A stretch of DNA of 64,000 bases from Tretioscincus oriximinensis (lineage: Eukaryota; Chordata; Lepidosauria; Squamata; Gymnophthalmidae). The DNA lies in assembly GCA_022410635.1 (NCBI GenBank), contig JAJVDF010000361.1, positions 75,171 to 139,170 of the forward strand. The letters run 5' to 3'. The notes below the pieces were generated by a model that ran no database searches, had not been told where the DNA came from, and saw nothing but the letters and a program-made list of their open reading frames with translations. Shown piece after piece: positions 44,669 through 57,227 of this stretch (the stretch's first letter is position 1; each line of letters opens with the position of its first letter). A program made the position numbers and the translations under genes.

Positions 44669-44882
44669 GATAGTCTCCCGGTCCGATTTCCCACTCCTCC
44701 ATGAAAGGCAGCTGGGTGACCTTGGGCAAGTCACAGTTCTTTGAACTCTCTCAGCCCCACCTGCTCCACAGGGTGTCTGTTGTGGAGAAAGCAACAAAAG
44801 CTATGTGAACCACCCTATGGTTGGCTGCCCTGAGACCTTCGGGTATACAGCAGGATACAAGTACAAATAAATAAATAAGTAA
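44669..44882 (+). mobile_element. tRNA-derived SINE, family A, 5'-truncated
   Basis: Starts inside the head at tagtctcccggtccgatttc (B box) and continues with cagctgggtgaccttgggca and gtgtctgttgtggagaaagc. It ends ccttcgggtatacagcagga with (AAAT)n. The A-box part is missing. Confidence 0.82.
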
Positions 44883-45151
44883 ATGTCACTCTTCCTGAAT
44901 ATAGTGTCTATTCTTTGTGTTTCTCTTCTGATGCAGGTTTCAGGATACACTGCTTTGTTTAGTATTTTGAAGATAACATTTGAGAGAAAATGTGTACCTT
45001 TAATTATTGTATGAATGTCAAACATTTTTCCCTTTTAAATTATACTTTTTAATTGTGGCCTGATTCCTACATTCTATTTCCTACGCTTTGGAGGCAATTN
45101 TACCTTCTGTCCACCATACGGAACCACACGTGTCCAGCATTCTACTCACTT

Positions 45152-45265
45152 AAGGTTGCCATATTTTGGCGGCCCAAAACCGGGACGGGGGTGGGGTGGG
45201 GGGGGCGTGCACTTGCATACACACGGACTCTTGTAGTGAGACAGGCAGAACCTTTCTTTTTTTAA
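45152..45265. mobile_element. terminal piece of the 10.8-kb hAT-like family
   Basis: aaggttgccatattttggcg then gcccaaaaccgggacggg, and later cacacggactcttgtagtga and gacaggcagaacc. These are the reverse complement of the right end of the element at 10821-11414. Only about 110 bp is present, and the rest is replaced by other sequence. Confidence 0.6.
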
Positions 45266-46699
45266 AAAAAGCAATTTAAAACTTGTAGTGGGGAAGTACC
45301 CACTGTTAGGTTTAATCAGAAAAAGGAATCTACTGTGTATGTGTGTGTGTGTGTGTATACTTATTTTAGTCAGTGCAGCAAGTTTTGCATAACTGAGGAG
45401 TTCTGCCCTGTAGAATTTTGCTGACCATAGATCCAAAACAAGATCAAAGAACATGGCCAGTCACACTGATCTCATTAAAAAATACTAAAATGCTGAGACG
45501 AGGCTTAATGATGGAAGGGATTTTTTTAGTCCTTTACCTTTCCTTTGTAGTTGCATCCATTTTGTCTAGCATCCACTGGCAATGAGTGCCATGATAATTA
45601 AATTGCCAAATATATGAACTCATGTAATAAAAAATAATAATGCCATAGTATCCAAATGACTTTGATTGTACTTGAATGCTACTACACTCCTGGTTCACAG
45701 TGCATGATAAGATATCATAATTAGTAAAAATACATTCTTGTATTCAGTGCAATATGTAAGATACTGTAAATGTTCTTTCATTTCTCTCTCTCTCTCTCTG
45801 CATCTTTGCAAAAACTACAAAATAAAAAACCCTCATTTCCTCTGGTAGATTTGATCACAGCTGTGCATTTAGATTTCTCTGTTGAGCTGTCCACTTACGA
45901 GAATGAAGCCTAAGGCTGGATTTACCCATCTGGCTCAGGGAGGTGAAGAATCGAGACTGCCTGAATTATAGGAGAGTGAAGAATTCAGCCTTGGGGAAGG
46001 ACAAACAGGCGACTTCTTTGCATTGCTGCTAGATAATAAATTGTTTTGTTACAAAGTAGTTATCATCTATGTTTAGGTTGATGCCAGTTAGCTAAAGCTG
46101 CAGAATCCGTGAATTGTAGTGCTAAATGCCTAATTGCATTGGTCAGTGAGTCCATAGTGACTTATCCAGGCCACTGAATCAGCTCTGCTACAATGTAAGT
46201 ATAATCACATGGAGTTTGGAATGACTTGTTTATGTGATACAGTATACAGCATGTTAACTCATTTTCTGGCCTATTAATGTTTGTATGAAATGTGACTGTA
46301 AAAACAGAGGACATATGCCGACTGACTATAACAATAACATGTATGCCGCTAATGTTTTAAGTGCATTTTCTCCTGTTATTTGGTTTCCAATTTTATTATT
46401 AATCTCCATTATAAATTTTAGCGAATTGTTTAATCTTACTGCATTAATATGCTAGGTTTTCATTTTAACACACTAAAATGCAGCATTTAGATCAGCTTAT
46501 TAATATTTGTGTAACTGTTAACTTTTAATGTTCTTTAATAATTCGTGTTTTGTCTTCAAAATTTTATGTTTTCTTGTGCAAATATTTCTGAGAGTATAAA
46601 GTTTGTTTTATAAAGACAGTTTGAGATGAAATGGGATTATGAAAGGGTATCTGGAATACCTTTCGTTGTATGGCACCTCAGTAGATTGCTATTTAGTGA
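45266..46699. other. GTDC1 intron; (GT)n and (CT)n microsatellites
   Basis: (GT)n at about 45336-45357 and (CT)n at about 45785-45799. The part from 46.0 to 46.65 kb is repeat-free and rich in TAAT/ATTA motifs. No coding exon was seen. Confidence 0.4.
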
Positions 46700-47489
46700 T
46701 ACAGGTGAAGCCTTTTTATAATGAACTTCAAGGGACCAGAAAAATGAAAGAGATAATAAAATTTTGTTATACTGAAACCAAAGCAAAAAACAACTTCATT
46801 AAGTTATCATGGTAACACACTTTTACCAGAAACCATTGCAAAACTATATTTTTAAAACATTTAAATGCCAGATGCCATTGCAAGAACTACTTTAACTCTG
46901 TTCCCACTGAGTCTTATTCTGGGCTGTATCTCAGGAGAAAGCATGCCATACACATGCCAATATAGACTATGGCAGGCTTCATTCAGGTCTGCCATAGTCT
47001 ACACTGGCATGTGAACATCATGCTTCTATTCCAAGATACAGCTCAGAATGAGATTCATTGGGAATAAACTAGATTCTTTCAGTCTTAACACACTTGATGA
47101 CTTGCCACATTTTCTTGCAAACTGCTTTCCCTTGCTACCTAATATCTTGCCATGTTTACTTTTACATAGGACCCAATCATCCATCAAATTCTGAGGATTT
47201 ACTCCTGCCATTCATTGGTGGTTTGAAAATCTTTGTCATTGCATGAAAAAGCTTATTACTTTGTACTGAATGCCCCCCCTGCTTTTGCATTTGTTATAAC
47301 AGGGTCTTGCAGAACAAGCAGGGGCACAAAAATCAGTTTGTTATACTGAAAGTTTAGTTACAATGAGGTTCATTACAGCAGGGGCATTTTTACATTGTTC
47401 TCTATAGTGCCCTGCTGGGACATTCTAATTTTTTGTTACATTGAAAATTTCATTATAAAGGTGTTCTTCATAAAGAAGTTTCATCTGTA
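46700..47489. mobile_element. pogo/Tigger-like DNA transposon with internal palindrome
   Basis: TA at 46700-46701 and 47488-47489 flank a 786-bp element. It starts caggtgaagcctttttataa and ends (complement) cagatgaaacttctttatga; subterminal wording (tttgttatactgaaa) is repeated on both sides. A (C)AG(n)GAA(n)CCT(n)TATAA terminus and a TA target are the pattern of pogo-like Tc1/mariner elements. No transposase is present. A further palindrome at about 46900-47073 lies inside it. Confidence 0.6.
46900..47073. repeat. internal imperfect palindrome of about 170 bp
   Basis: Left arm ttcccactgagtcttattct, gggctgtatctc, cacatgccaatatagactat, ggcag pairs with right arm ctgccatagtctacactggc, atgtgaaca, agatacagctcagaatgaga, ttcattgggaa. 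It may be a nested MITE or part of the host transposon. Confidence 0.65.
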
Positions 47490-48450
47490 TTCAAGACTAT
47501 CATACTTGTGGAACAATCGTTGCTTGGTGGGGTAACACCATGCGGGGAAGTGAAAGCACTTACTGAATGTTTCCTCCTGTGATGATGCAATGTCAATATT
47601 CCAATATTTCATTACTTTGAAGTAATCAATCGCTGCCCTGTTGTAAAGCACAGGTGGCCACATCTATGGTGGCCCACACCTATGGTGCTATTTCTAAGAT
47701 GACAGATCATGCAAACATCCAGTACTCTTATCTTTTATGTAGTAAAGTCTAGTTTTTCTAGTTTTATGTAGTAAAGTCTGATTTTTCTCTCAATGACATT
47801 TTTACAAGATTTTACTCCAATATGGCATTCTTAACATACCCATGGTGCAGGTAACCACAAAGTGTGGCTGAACTTCCAATTAGGAGTTCTTTGTAGGACG
47901 TGTATAGTATTAGGAAAAATGAAGTCTTATTTACAGTATATTTTGCAGGACATATTGCTGTAATGGGTTTATATTTTAGTCAAATGTAGGATTGCCGTAA
48001 TTCAAAATGGTGGGGGGGAATGGTTTTACAAGTTATTACAAGCAGTTCTAGCGTCTGATCTCATCCTATATCAAACGTGCTTCCTGCAAGGAATGTTCAT
48101 TTCAGTAAAACATTGCAGACTTTTGTCTTTGAGACCAGCATGTCTGTGAAATCCAGAATGCATTCACTTTAGCAAAATAGAACACACAGCATTTTAGAGA
48201 TGGTATTATCTGGCCCTCCACCTTTATCCAACTTTTTATAGCCCAAGATGATCATGGAAGAGGAGGGGCATACTGGTATGTGAACAATCTTGTCTGTGAA
48301 CTGCATCTCTTCTTTCAGCTACGCACAAGGTTTACTTCACATTTTATATACAATTCTACTTGTACTTTGCATCTAAATGGAACACACTGCAAGTAGATAA
48401 AGCATGCTCAGTTTCTCTGTAATCCAAAGGATAGTGAACAATCAGGAATT
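47490..48450. other. GTDC1 intron, no gene seen
   Basis: Non-coding AT-rich DNA with a small duplication of ttttatgtagtaaagtct at about 47732-47780. Confidence 0.4.
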
Positions 48451-48712
48451 ACATAAGAACATAAGAAGAGCCATACTGGATCTGGCCACAGTCCATCAAG
48501 TCCAGCATTCTGTCTCACACAGAGGCCCACCAGATGCACCTGGACAGTCTGAACAGAGGAAAGCAAAATATGCACCTGTTCATGACTCCCTGCAAATGGT
48601 ATTTCAGGAGTCCTGCCTGTTGCTTCATCCTGGAGGCAACATCCAGATATCCATCCTAGTACTCATTTATATCCTTGGTGTCCATAAACCTGTCTTGTCC
48701 TGTCTTATAAGA
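48451..48712 (-). mobile_element. CR1 LINE 3' fragment
   Basis: The + strand reads acataagaacataagaagag, the CR1 3' UTR (gaggcccaccagatgcacct, tgttcatgactccctgcaaa) and ccataaacctgtcttgtcct. It ends before the coding part. The element is on the minus strand. Confidence 0.85.
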
Positions 48713-49355
48713 ACATAAAAACAGTCCCAACTTTGCCACACACTGTTAAAAACTCCTCTCTGCCATATGTGATTGGTATGCACAAGTTGATAACCTTCCA
48801 ATATTTTCTCTGTTTATAGTTTTATACCAAAACACAGGTGTGTCTACTCCACAGGTTGTGGGCCTCATGCCCACAAAGTAATGCATCCCCCAAGATTGTA
48901 AACTTTATAATAAATAAATACAATTTTTGTTACAAAGTGATCTGACTAGCAAGAATCAAAGCAATTAGAATTAAAAATATCCATATGAATTTTCAATGTC
49001 ACTATGCTTACTTTCCCTTTCCTCACATTAAATGTGACAAGTTGGAATTCCTTGTCCTGATTTTTTGTGGTTTTTTTTTTGCAAGCTGGCAAAGTTCAAA
49101 GGTCAAGTGTGTGCTGAGTTAAAAGCCCCATAAAATGAACAGAGCACCAACTTGTTTCCACTCAGGCTGTCTGTAAAGTACTTTAAACTACCACAGACAA
49201 TTGCTGGAATTTCTTTATATGGTTAACTCCTTTCTGGAAATCCACGTCACAACCACACTAGCATTTCTACAACCTCAAAAAGTTACTATTTACACCTGAT
49301 GTTATGCTCTGTCATATTGACTTTAAAAATTAATAAGTTTTATTTGAATACCCTT
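48713..49355. other. GTDC1 intron, no feature recognised
   Basis: Non-coding AT-rich DNA with a T run near 49071-49080. Confidence 0.4.
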
Positions 49356-49546
49356 TTCACTAAAGGGTGGCACACATAGCTTTAGTTGCTTTCTTCACCG
49401 CAGACCCCTTGTGAAGTAGGCAGTGCTGAGAGAGCTCCAAAGAACTGTAACTAGCCCAAGATCACCCAGCTGGCTTCATGGAGGAGTGTGGAATCAAACC
49501 AAGGAACTACCAGATAAGAGACCCGACACTCTACCCACTACATCAA
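49356..49546 (-). mobile_element. tRNA-derived SINE, family A, tail decayed
   Basis: The + strand carries gggtggcacacatagcttta, cagaccccttgtgaagtagg, tcacccagctggcttcatgg, aggagtgtggaatcaaacca, cactctacccactacatca, i.e. the reverse of the family A body, B box and A box. Confidence 0.78.
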
Positions 49547-49690
49547 ACAAATAAAATTCTTATTAGTTAGTTTTTAGGCAGTATATTTATTAAAGTACAA
49601 GCAGATACAAACCCAAAAGGGACATAAAATATATTAAAACATAAATGCAATATAAAATAAAATTAAACATATAATGCTATGTACATTGTA

Positions 49691-49786
49691 AAATGGCTCA
49701 GTCGCTTAGGAATTCGTCTCTTGCCTGGGAGATCGGGTTTCGAAGCCCTGTGTGGGACGTGGGGAGGGGTGAGCACCTTCCACTAG
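49691..49786 (+). mobile_element. tRNA-derived SINE, family B, cut by the assembly gap
   Basis: Head aaatggctcagtcgcttagg, B-box-like gggtttcgaagccc, gtgggacgtggggaggggtg, agcaccttccactag, then N. The tail is lost in the gap. Confidence 0.8.
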
Positions 49787-50273
49787 NNNNNNNNNNNNNN
49801 NNNNNNNNNNNNNNNNNNNNNNNNNNNNNNNNNNNNNNNNNNNNNNNNNNNNNNNNNNNNNNNNNNNNNNNNNNNNNNNNNNNNNNNNNNNNNNNNNNNN
49901 NNNNNNNNNNNNNNNNNNNNNNNNNNNNNNNNNNNNNNNNNNNNNNNNNNNNNNNNNNNNNNNNNNNNNNNNNNNNNNNNNNNNNNNNNNNNNNNNNNNN
50001 NNNNNNNNNNNNNNNNNNNNNNNNNNNNNNNNNNNNNNNNNNNNNNNNNNNNNNNNNNNNNNNNNNNNNNNNNNNNNNNNNNNNNNNNNNNNNNNNNNNN
50101 NNNNNNNNNNNNNNNNNNNNNNNNNNNNNNNNNNNNNNNNNNNNNNNNNNNNNNNNNNNNNNNNNNNNNNNNNNNNNNNNNNNNNNNNNNNNNNNNNNNN
50201 NNNNNNNNNNNNNNNNNNNNNNNNNNNNNNNNNNNNNNNNNNNNNNNNNNNNNNNNNNNNNNNNNNNNNNNNN
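49787..50273. other. assembly gap (487 N)
   Basis: Unbroken run of N. It begins inside a family B SINE and ends in a TTTTTC tandem repeat, so the missing sequence probably includes the rest of the SINE and a long pyrimidine microsatellite. Confidence 0.95.
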
Positions 50274-50322
50274 TTTTTCTTTTTCTTTTTCTTTTTCTTT
50301 TTCTTTTTCTTTTTCTTTTTCT
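50274..50322. repeat. (TTTTTC)n hexanucleotide microsatellite
   Basis: About eight units of tttttc directly after the gap. ORFs reading FSFSFS or KEKEKE across the gap and repeat are artefacts. Confidence 0.9.
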
Positions 50323-50379
50323 TCAATTGTCATACTAAAAAAACATAAGAAATTAAGGCAACAGCAGGGATACGTCATA

Positions 50380-50700
50380 GATGCAGTCCAACACCTTTTG
50401 TTCAAAGGATGTTGAACGGGCACTAAATCTTTATAGTTTACACAAACCCAGAGTTGTGGAAAGTGCAGTTGATACTCTACTGTATGCAGATGATATGGTT
50501 TTGATGTCAGTTACACCAGTGGGCTTGAGAAAAACCCTGAAACAGTTCAACACATACTGTTCTGAAAATGCCCTCCATGTAAAGAAAAACCAAAAATTCT
50601 AAAGTACTAATTTTTGGGAGACTAAGGAAGCTATACAAATGGCATTTAGATGAACAAACAATTAAAACAAGGAGAATGCCTTATTAGAAATATTAATAGA
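50380..50700 (+). mobile_element. LINE reverse-transcriptase fragment with YADD motif
   Basis: An open frame at 50381-50602 reads VESAVDTLLYADDMVLMSVTPVG and LRKTLKQFNTYCSENALHV. It contains the catalytic Y-A-D-D of the polymerase palm followed by the usual hydrophobic strand and helix of a non-LTR retrotransposon. After a frame change the K-rich thumb wording continues briefly. It may belong to the same family as 18330-19680 (the regions do not overlap, so this cannot be tested here). Confidence 0.65.
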
Positions 50701-51947
50701 ATAATTAAAACATTATTATAAATATTTCTAAAAGTTTAGAAAATATTATTGTGGTACCAGAAAAAAATTAATATCATTGTACTCTGGGATATTAGTATAT
50801 ACTATGTGGAAGACAATATTTGGCTTCCGATCTGTACTTGTTTGTTCTCCAGTATAATATTGTATATCCCCCCAACAATGTATTAGGGTGAATTCATTAG
50901 TATTGATGTGTTTTAAAATTAGAGTGAAAGAAGTTTCTGTTGGTGGAATAATAATGTTTTGTAATGTTAGTAGAGTTAATCTGGACAAAAACTAAAAGGC
51001 CAGAGAAGAAATTATGTGACATAGGACTAAGCCACTATATTAAGAGTCAGATGTTGCAAGATTTAGTTCAACTAAAACCTAAATCATAATTATGCACTCG
51101 ATGAATCCTGGACTTTTTTCCTTTCCCCTTTTCCTTTGATTGATGATGTTTTTCTGCACTAGTGACATTTAAAATGGATTTTAGGGGCTGTGGGTTATTT
51201 TAATAGCTTGTTTTATTCTGGCTAACTAAGTAATATACATACATTGCAGACGTATTTTACAACCAAAGGGAACAATGCTAAGCAGTTAGGTAGATATTCA
51301 TGACACTCGGAAGAGAAAATCAGCAGAATCAATGCAATCAACTTGAAATCAGAATTATTTCTAAAGGGTAATGGATGAACTGATATAATTTGGACCTGTG
51401 GGGTTGTATGTGTAAAAACAGATCTAAATCTTCTTCTAGCGCTGTGTTTAATCTGAAAGACTGACAGGATGTATTTGGGTGGCATCCAAGTGTCTTGATC
51501 TGCTTTTAATCCTATGTGATTCCTTTTTTCAGATCCTGTGGCCTGATGGCACACAAAGTTACTACTTCACTAAAGCAAAGCAAGCTCTGTTTAATGCCTG
51601 ATGAAAGACTTTTAGAAACCATTGATCTGCCATTTTGGTTTCATGACGTATGACAAATAGAATAAGAAAAGAACTTGAGGTATTTTTCTGATATAAAAGT
51701 AGGCAAAACTTGCAGCAAATGTTAGTTTTGTTGCTGAAAAGATAATAAAGCTTGCCATACTATACTACCATACAGAATGGTACAATGTATTTTTCTTATT
51801 GAGTTTCAATTTTATTATGAATTTATGTTTTAATGAGATAGTAGTTGCCTATTTTGAAATTCTATCATAATTATCAAATATACAAGATGATTTCCAAAAG
51901 TTGTAATTTGAAAAGAGCATTTGATTTTCCTGAAGTGAGCATGGTGC
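50701..51947. other. GTDC1 intron, no feature recognised
   Basis: About 1.2 kb AT-rich non-coding DNA. A 110-codon minus ORF at 51222-51554 has no motif. Confidence 0.4.
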
Positions 51948-52165
51948 TCTTAATATAGGCTGACCAGATGACACCTTTTATGGGGGGTTGAAAACCCATT
52001 TTTGGGGTGCCTCCCAGTTTTTTCTGAGGTTTTTTCAAAAGAAGGTTTTTTTCCCAACACTTTTTTGTTTTTGTTTTTGTTTTCCTCTGAAAAAAACGGG
52101 AGGCACCCCAAAAATGGCTTTTCAACACCCCCCAAAAGGGGTCATCTGATCAGCCTATCTTAATA
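51948..52165. mobile_element. palindromic hAT-type MITE, family 1, copy 2
   Basis: The element 51956-52157 (202 bp) starts taggctgaccagatgacac and ends gtcatctgatcagccta, with arms pairing almost throughout (ttttggggtgcctcccag with the complement gggaggcaccccaaaa). A perfect 8-bp duplication TCTTAATA lies at 51948-51955 and 52158-52165, diagnostic of the hAT superfamily. Same family as 28913-29109. Confidence 0.9.
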
Positions 52166-52189
52166 CAGTTCCAGAATAGAATAAAAGGA

Positions 52190-52446
52190 ATCTGGTTTTT
52201 ATACCTGAAGGGAGTCAGAGTGGCATATAAGGTTAATTTTTGCCCAAAGGTTTACATTTATTCTGTCTTCCCTACCAGATTAGTGGTGATATACTCATGA
52301 ATCTTATTGAAATATAGATTGCAAATTCCTTTTGAATAGCTGAGTTGGCTAAAGTTGAGACTGGTAGATGGTGCTCATGGCCAGCACAGAGCTTGGAGAA
52401 CTGATATCTTGGTTGAAAGACAGCCTCTTAATGACTGCACCATTCG
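52190..52446 (-). mobile_element. tRNA-derived SINE, family B
   Basis: On the minus strand: ggtgcagtcattaagaggct, caccatctaccagtctcaac, tttagccaactcagctattc, gaagacagaataaatgtaaa, tgactcccttcaggtataaa, aaccagattcc. It is a diverged family B copy without a CTT tail. Confidence 0.7.
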
Positions 52447-55400
52447 TGCTTATATAGACCCAATATAGACCACAAAACTTTATGGTCTGCTCTATGGTGA
52501 AAAGGGTGTTATCAATAAACATTATGCAAAGTTTAAGGTAGTCACTGTGTGAAATGTGAAGACACAGAACATCAAACTGCAGGATACACAGTAAAAGATT
52601 GCAGAATAGGTGAGGCTGAAGTCAGGCTAAGAGTATGCCTTATGCAGATTCATATATCTGGATCATTTAACAAGCCATGACGGCAATAGATATTGTTTAT
52701 ACTGTACTTCTCAATCTTACTTCAGTCAAAACTATATATACTTTAAGGGTGCTGTTCATTGTATTTTTCTGGTATTTCTTAACAACAATTCCCTGGAAAA
52801 TTACGAGGAAAAGATCTAAATTATTTATGACAGGAAATGATTTTAAATTATTATTAATAATATTCTCTTGTGAAATTTCCTAACTTTGTATTTTATAGGA
52901 TTATTGTGTTGTATTGCATGAACTTCTGGCTCTCCTATAAAGCAGGTTGGCTCAATTTTCAGACCTTCAGATATCTTCACAATATAGAGATACATATTTT
53001 GTGAGAGACCCATTCTTTAATCAGATCAAGCTTAAGGAAACTGATAGCTATCTGTTTGGCTTTTGCCTTCTGCTCCTGTTTCTTATTTAGTTACAAGAGA
53101 AATGGAGAATCAGTTCCTTTAAAAAAGCAGTTTTGCTCGAGTTACAAATAAAACTTATATTGTATAGATCACAAATTCTTTTGTGTTCCCGATACACATT
53201 ACACAGTTGTGTTGCAAATTAAAAGAAGGTTCATATGACATTTTATTTTCTTAAAGGCCTCTGCAACCAAATGGCTTCCATCATTATAGAAAAGATTTGT
53301 ATAACAATGCTGATGTTTAAGAATAAATGTGGGGTGTTTGTTGGGAGGGATGGAAAATACTCATACTGAATAATTTCACTTCAGAAAAACAAACAAAAGT
53401 TCGCAACATGACGCATCATCTCAAGAGGCACATGTTCTTTGAAAATCATACCAATACAAAGCATTATTTTGATGCTGACCCAAATACTTAGGAAAAATCT
53501 TTGAGGAACGTTAACTAACCACTTCTCCCATCCCAATCAGAAAGCTGTTTATTCTCCATGATCACTTGAATATAACTTGGCTCAGTGTCTTCACTTTGTT
53601 TTAGTGTTTCCATCCAACTTTTCAAACTAAAGATCTCACAGTGACTTAAAAAATATTAACAATAAGATATTGCTGCCTTTAGTTTAAAAGACATAACAAA
53701 AGAGGGAAAAGGATTATCAAGAAGATGGAGGAGGAAGAAAGAAACACTGGTTTTATTCTGAGACTAGTGAGAAGTCTGCAAAAATGCAAATGTGGGTGCC
53801 ACCTTTGCTCACCACTTGTGGCAGTGACCTACCTGAGATGTGGTGAGTGAAGGTGAGAGTGGCCCCCAGTGACTTGAGGGGAGCTCTTATGGCTTGGTCT
53901 GGGCAGCGGCAGCAACCTCCAGCCCCACCCCAGACTATGCCCAATGCCCAAATATGACATGCGGCTACCTAGGCCTGTGGCAGCTCAGGACGAGCCATAG
54001 ACAGCTCTGGTGGAATATATGCTCATTCCCTGAACACTTCTTTAGTCCTCGAATCCCAGTATTTAAAATTTTCTATTTCTTGTAAAAAGTTGTCTAGTTG
54101 TTTGTATTGATCACACTGGTGAAAGTGGAGGCCATTTTCCTCGAGAAAAAAGCAAATATTAATTTATGTCTTCATTTAAACATAATACAGTTTCAAAGTC
54201 TGATATCATTGAAGCCATTTATGACTTGTGAAATAATGGTAGTGATAGTACAGAATGTGAGCAGAGCTTCAGAGATGGAAGGCTGTTTGTAGAAATCTGT
54301 TCCCATTTTGTTTTTCTCTGTTTTTGTCTTTCTTAAAGTCACCTGCCTTAAAACACATCTCATGTTCAAACACTCAATAGATAGGTTCTATGCAACTATT
54401 CCCATTAGCATTGTTAACTATTGAAACAGGAAAGCTTAAAATAGTTTCATCTGGTTTAAGTAAAACCTGTATTTGACAGTGATTTCTTTTGTGCCTGGTT
54501 TTTCAGAGATCATTCGAACTCAAATGCAGATCATGCAAATTATCCTGGCGCTGCTGGTGTACAGTGGCCTGATTATGAGGCTGTATGCATGGCTCATGGG
54601 CCAACCACATGAAAGAAGCAATTCAGAGGCCAGATGAGCTGAAGCTGGGCTCAGTTAGGGTGATGTGTGATCTTCAAAGGTTATAGAATAGCATCCTTAC
54701 TTAAAATAAAACTCATTTTATTAATAACACCTGAGCTCAGTTATTACTTAGGGAGGAAACAATGAGTTACATGATATTAAATGCATACCATACTTACACA
54801 CAGAGGGACTTAAGAAGAGTTTGAACTCAGGGATGCAAGCCCTGGTATACATTTGTGCTTCCCAGAAAATTATAGAAACAGGAAATCTTTATTTATTTTT
54901 AAATATGTATTTGGTTATTTTAAGGGAGGAGAATGCTTAATGAGCTTTAAGGTGTACCCAGATCTGAAAGTGATGTACAGAAATCTTGCTTAGATCCATA
55001 GAGTTTGTTATGTACAAAGAGGACTCAAGGTATTGTGATATTAAAATTCATGACATAAATAAGGGCATAGGGAGAGAATAAAAGCATAAGTGCATAGGGA
55101 GAGAATATCTTGGGGTGTGGGGAGCAAAGAAAATTATCCAGTGTGAAATTCTATTTTTTTAATTTAATAGTTTGGACAGAGGGTCTGATCCTTCTTCTCA
55201 TTCTCTTTGCTAAAATTAAGGTAGAACTAATTAAACACTGTTATTGGTATGGCTTGCAGGCACCATCTCAGGGATCTGCACTTCCCCACTAGGGAGTAAC
55301 AGGAATCATTATTCCCATTTTCCCTAGTGCCATTTGAATTTCCTGTGCAGGCTAATCAGGTGGGCGGAATTGGTTCTGTGGTGTTTAAGCACCACCACAC

Positions 55401-57227
55401 AGCCAGATGGCACTTATTCAAAGGCAGACAGCACTCTGCAGGGTGCAGCCATGTTAGAGAAGGACCCTCAGCAGGAAGAAGGAAAGAGCTTATTTCCACC
55501 CAATGATATCGATGCTGCGACAAAATGCCCCAAACTGCTGTCATCACTGGGATCCCAGAAGCTAGTGGCATCCTAGTGGTGGCAGTTTGGGCTCCTGCTG
55601 TCTATGCCAGGTGGTATGTCAATTACATAACTATGGGCTCTCACAGGTGGAAGCAGGCTCCTACTTCCTGCCCAAGCTGGCCCTCCTACATGGTGGTGCT
55701 TGGAGAGCCTCGACCAATCAGCAACTGACAGAGGTCCCTGCATAGTTGGTTGGTTAGCGATTCCATCGCCGTTACAACCTCCATGGGAATTAGTTATGGT
55801 ACAGATAACGCATAATATAAGGAAGCACTTATTGACAAAATGATTTTAAATGTTTGCTAATTTCAAATAATGTCTTAAAAGAACATTTTTTTATAATGTA
55901 ATAGCAGAAAATATAAATTATAAAAATTAATATATGTACATGTGATGATTCCATTCTGCATATATATAGGCTTATTGCTTTAGGAGTTACTTTTTGAATA
56001 TCTTGCCATGTTCTCCCTTTTAAGCTACGCTAGTTTGATTTTTGTTCATAAATACGAGTGGCGGAAGTATAATATACGTTGAGCAATTGAAAAGTTGTTT
56101 TTATCTATTTTCGGCTCTGTGTTTTCTGCTGTTAACAATCTCCACATTGCTTTGTACTGACAAACTCGTGATAGGCATCCGATTCCTCTAGAGTGAGAAC
56201 ATCCGCAAGCAGTGTATCCACATAGCAACAGTTTAAAAGGAAAAAAAAACCTTCTTTCTCTCCTCCTCTCGCATGTTATATTTTGGCACATCATAGGCGC
56301 AGGTAGCATATCTACTACCTGCTGTTGAAAGTGTTGAAGATACTGAATTATTTATTCTGTCTTTCTGCACCATCCAAAATCGTTTTGGGTAGTTTGACAC
56401 ATTTTGGTCTTCCATATGGATACTTCATGGTGACAGAGTTGCCAGCTGCTCAGGTTTTCTAATTTTCAGATTTTCAAGGAGTGTCTTTGCTTCCTTGGGA
56501 GAATTGTGTTTTTGCCACTAAACTTCCCTTGTTCTATAATGGAAATAATATGTATGTTTAAAGATTTGGAAAGAAGTTTCACTCACGACTCAAGAGTTAC
56601 GTAAGACAGAAAAGATGGCTGAATTTTGTCTTCATAAAAAGCAAAATATATGCAGGTGAGAATTTATATAAAATATGACTTCAAGGGTAAGACTCATTTA
56701 ATCCACTGTATATATTCCAGGATAAAACTCTGCTACTGCAGACAAATCAGCTTTGAACACTATAGCTTGCTGAAGAAAAGGGTGAAAATTTCATGTGAGA
56801 AACAGTTGTGATTTGTTAAAAATGGGTGGATTACAATGATGCAGGGCTGGGACTCTGTACATTATACGACTTGTAAATATTTTCAGATACTGCATTGATT
56901 TGCATCTAACATGTATTGTTACTGTATAGTACTTGTTGCTATCTGGATATAATTTTACATCTTACTTTATTTCTGTATAAGTCCTGTGGTTCACATAAAC
57001 ATTTTCTACTTATGTTTAATGTCTTATGTACAACATAGCTGTACATAATGGGAGCGATAATAGCAGCTACAATAATTTTGGTAGGGATGATAAGAAAGTT
57101 ACCACATTTAATAGAAAAGTACAAAATGCTGTTCAAATTCTAACACTTTCAAAAGAGAAAAGATTTGATTGGTGGAACATGTGGTTGATCTAGCCTATAG
57201 CAAAGTGTGCTAGGGAATTTGTTTTAA
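52447..57227. other. GTDC1 intron; two GC-richer blocks, no gene seen
   Basis: About 4.8 kb. Blocks of raised G+C lie at about 53.78-54.02 kb and 55.32-55.79 kb. The latter contains overlapping ORFs on both strands with no motif, and its end resembles 3.15-3.23 kb. A small gcatagggagagaata duplication is at about 55065-55107. No splice-bounded coding exon was recognised. Confidence 0.4.

Noticed and set aside
49693..50423. ORFs of 206-241 codons on both strands
   Set aside because: Most of their length is N, and the rest is SINE and (TTTTTC)n, so they are artefacts.
55320..55740. Coding exon cluster (ORFs of 80, 71 and 67 codons)
   Set aside because: The ORFs overlap on opposite strands, lack motifs and have no convincing acceptor/donor pairs; raised G+C explains them.
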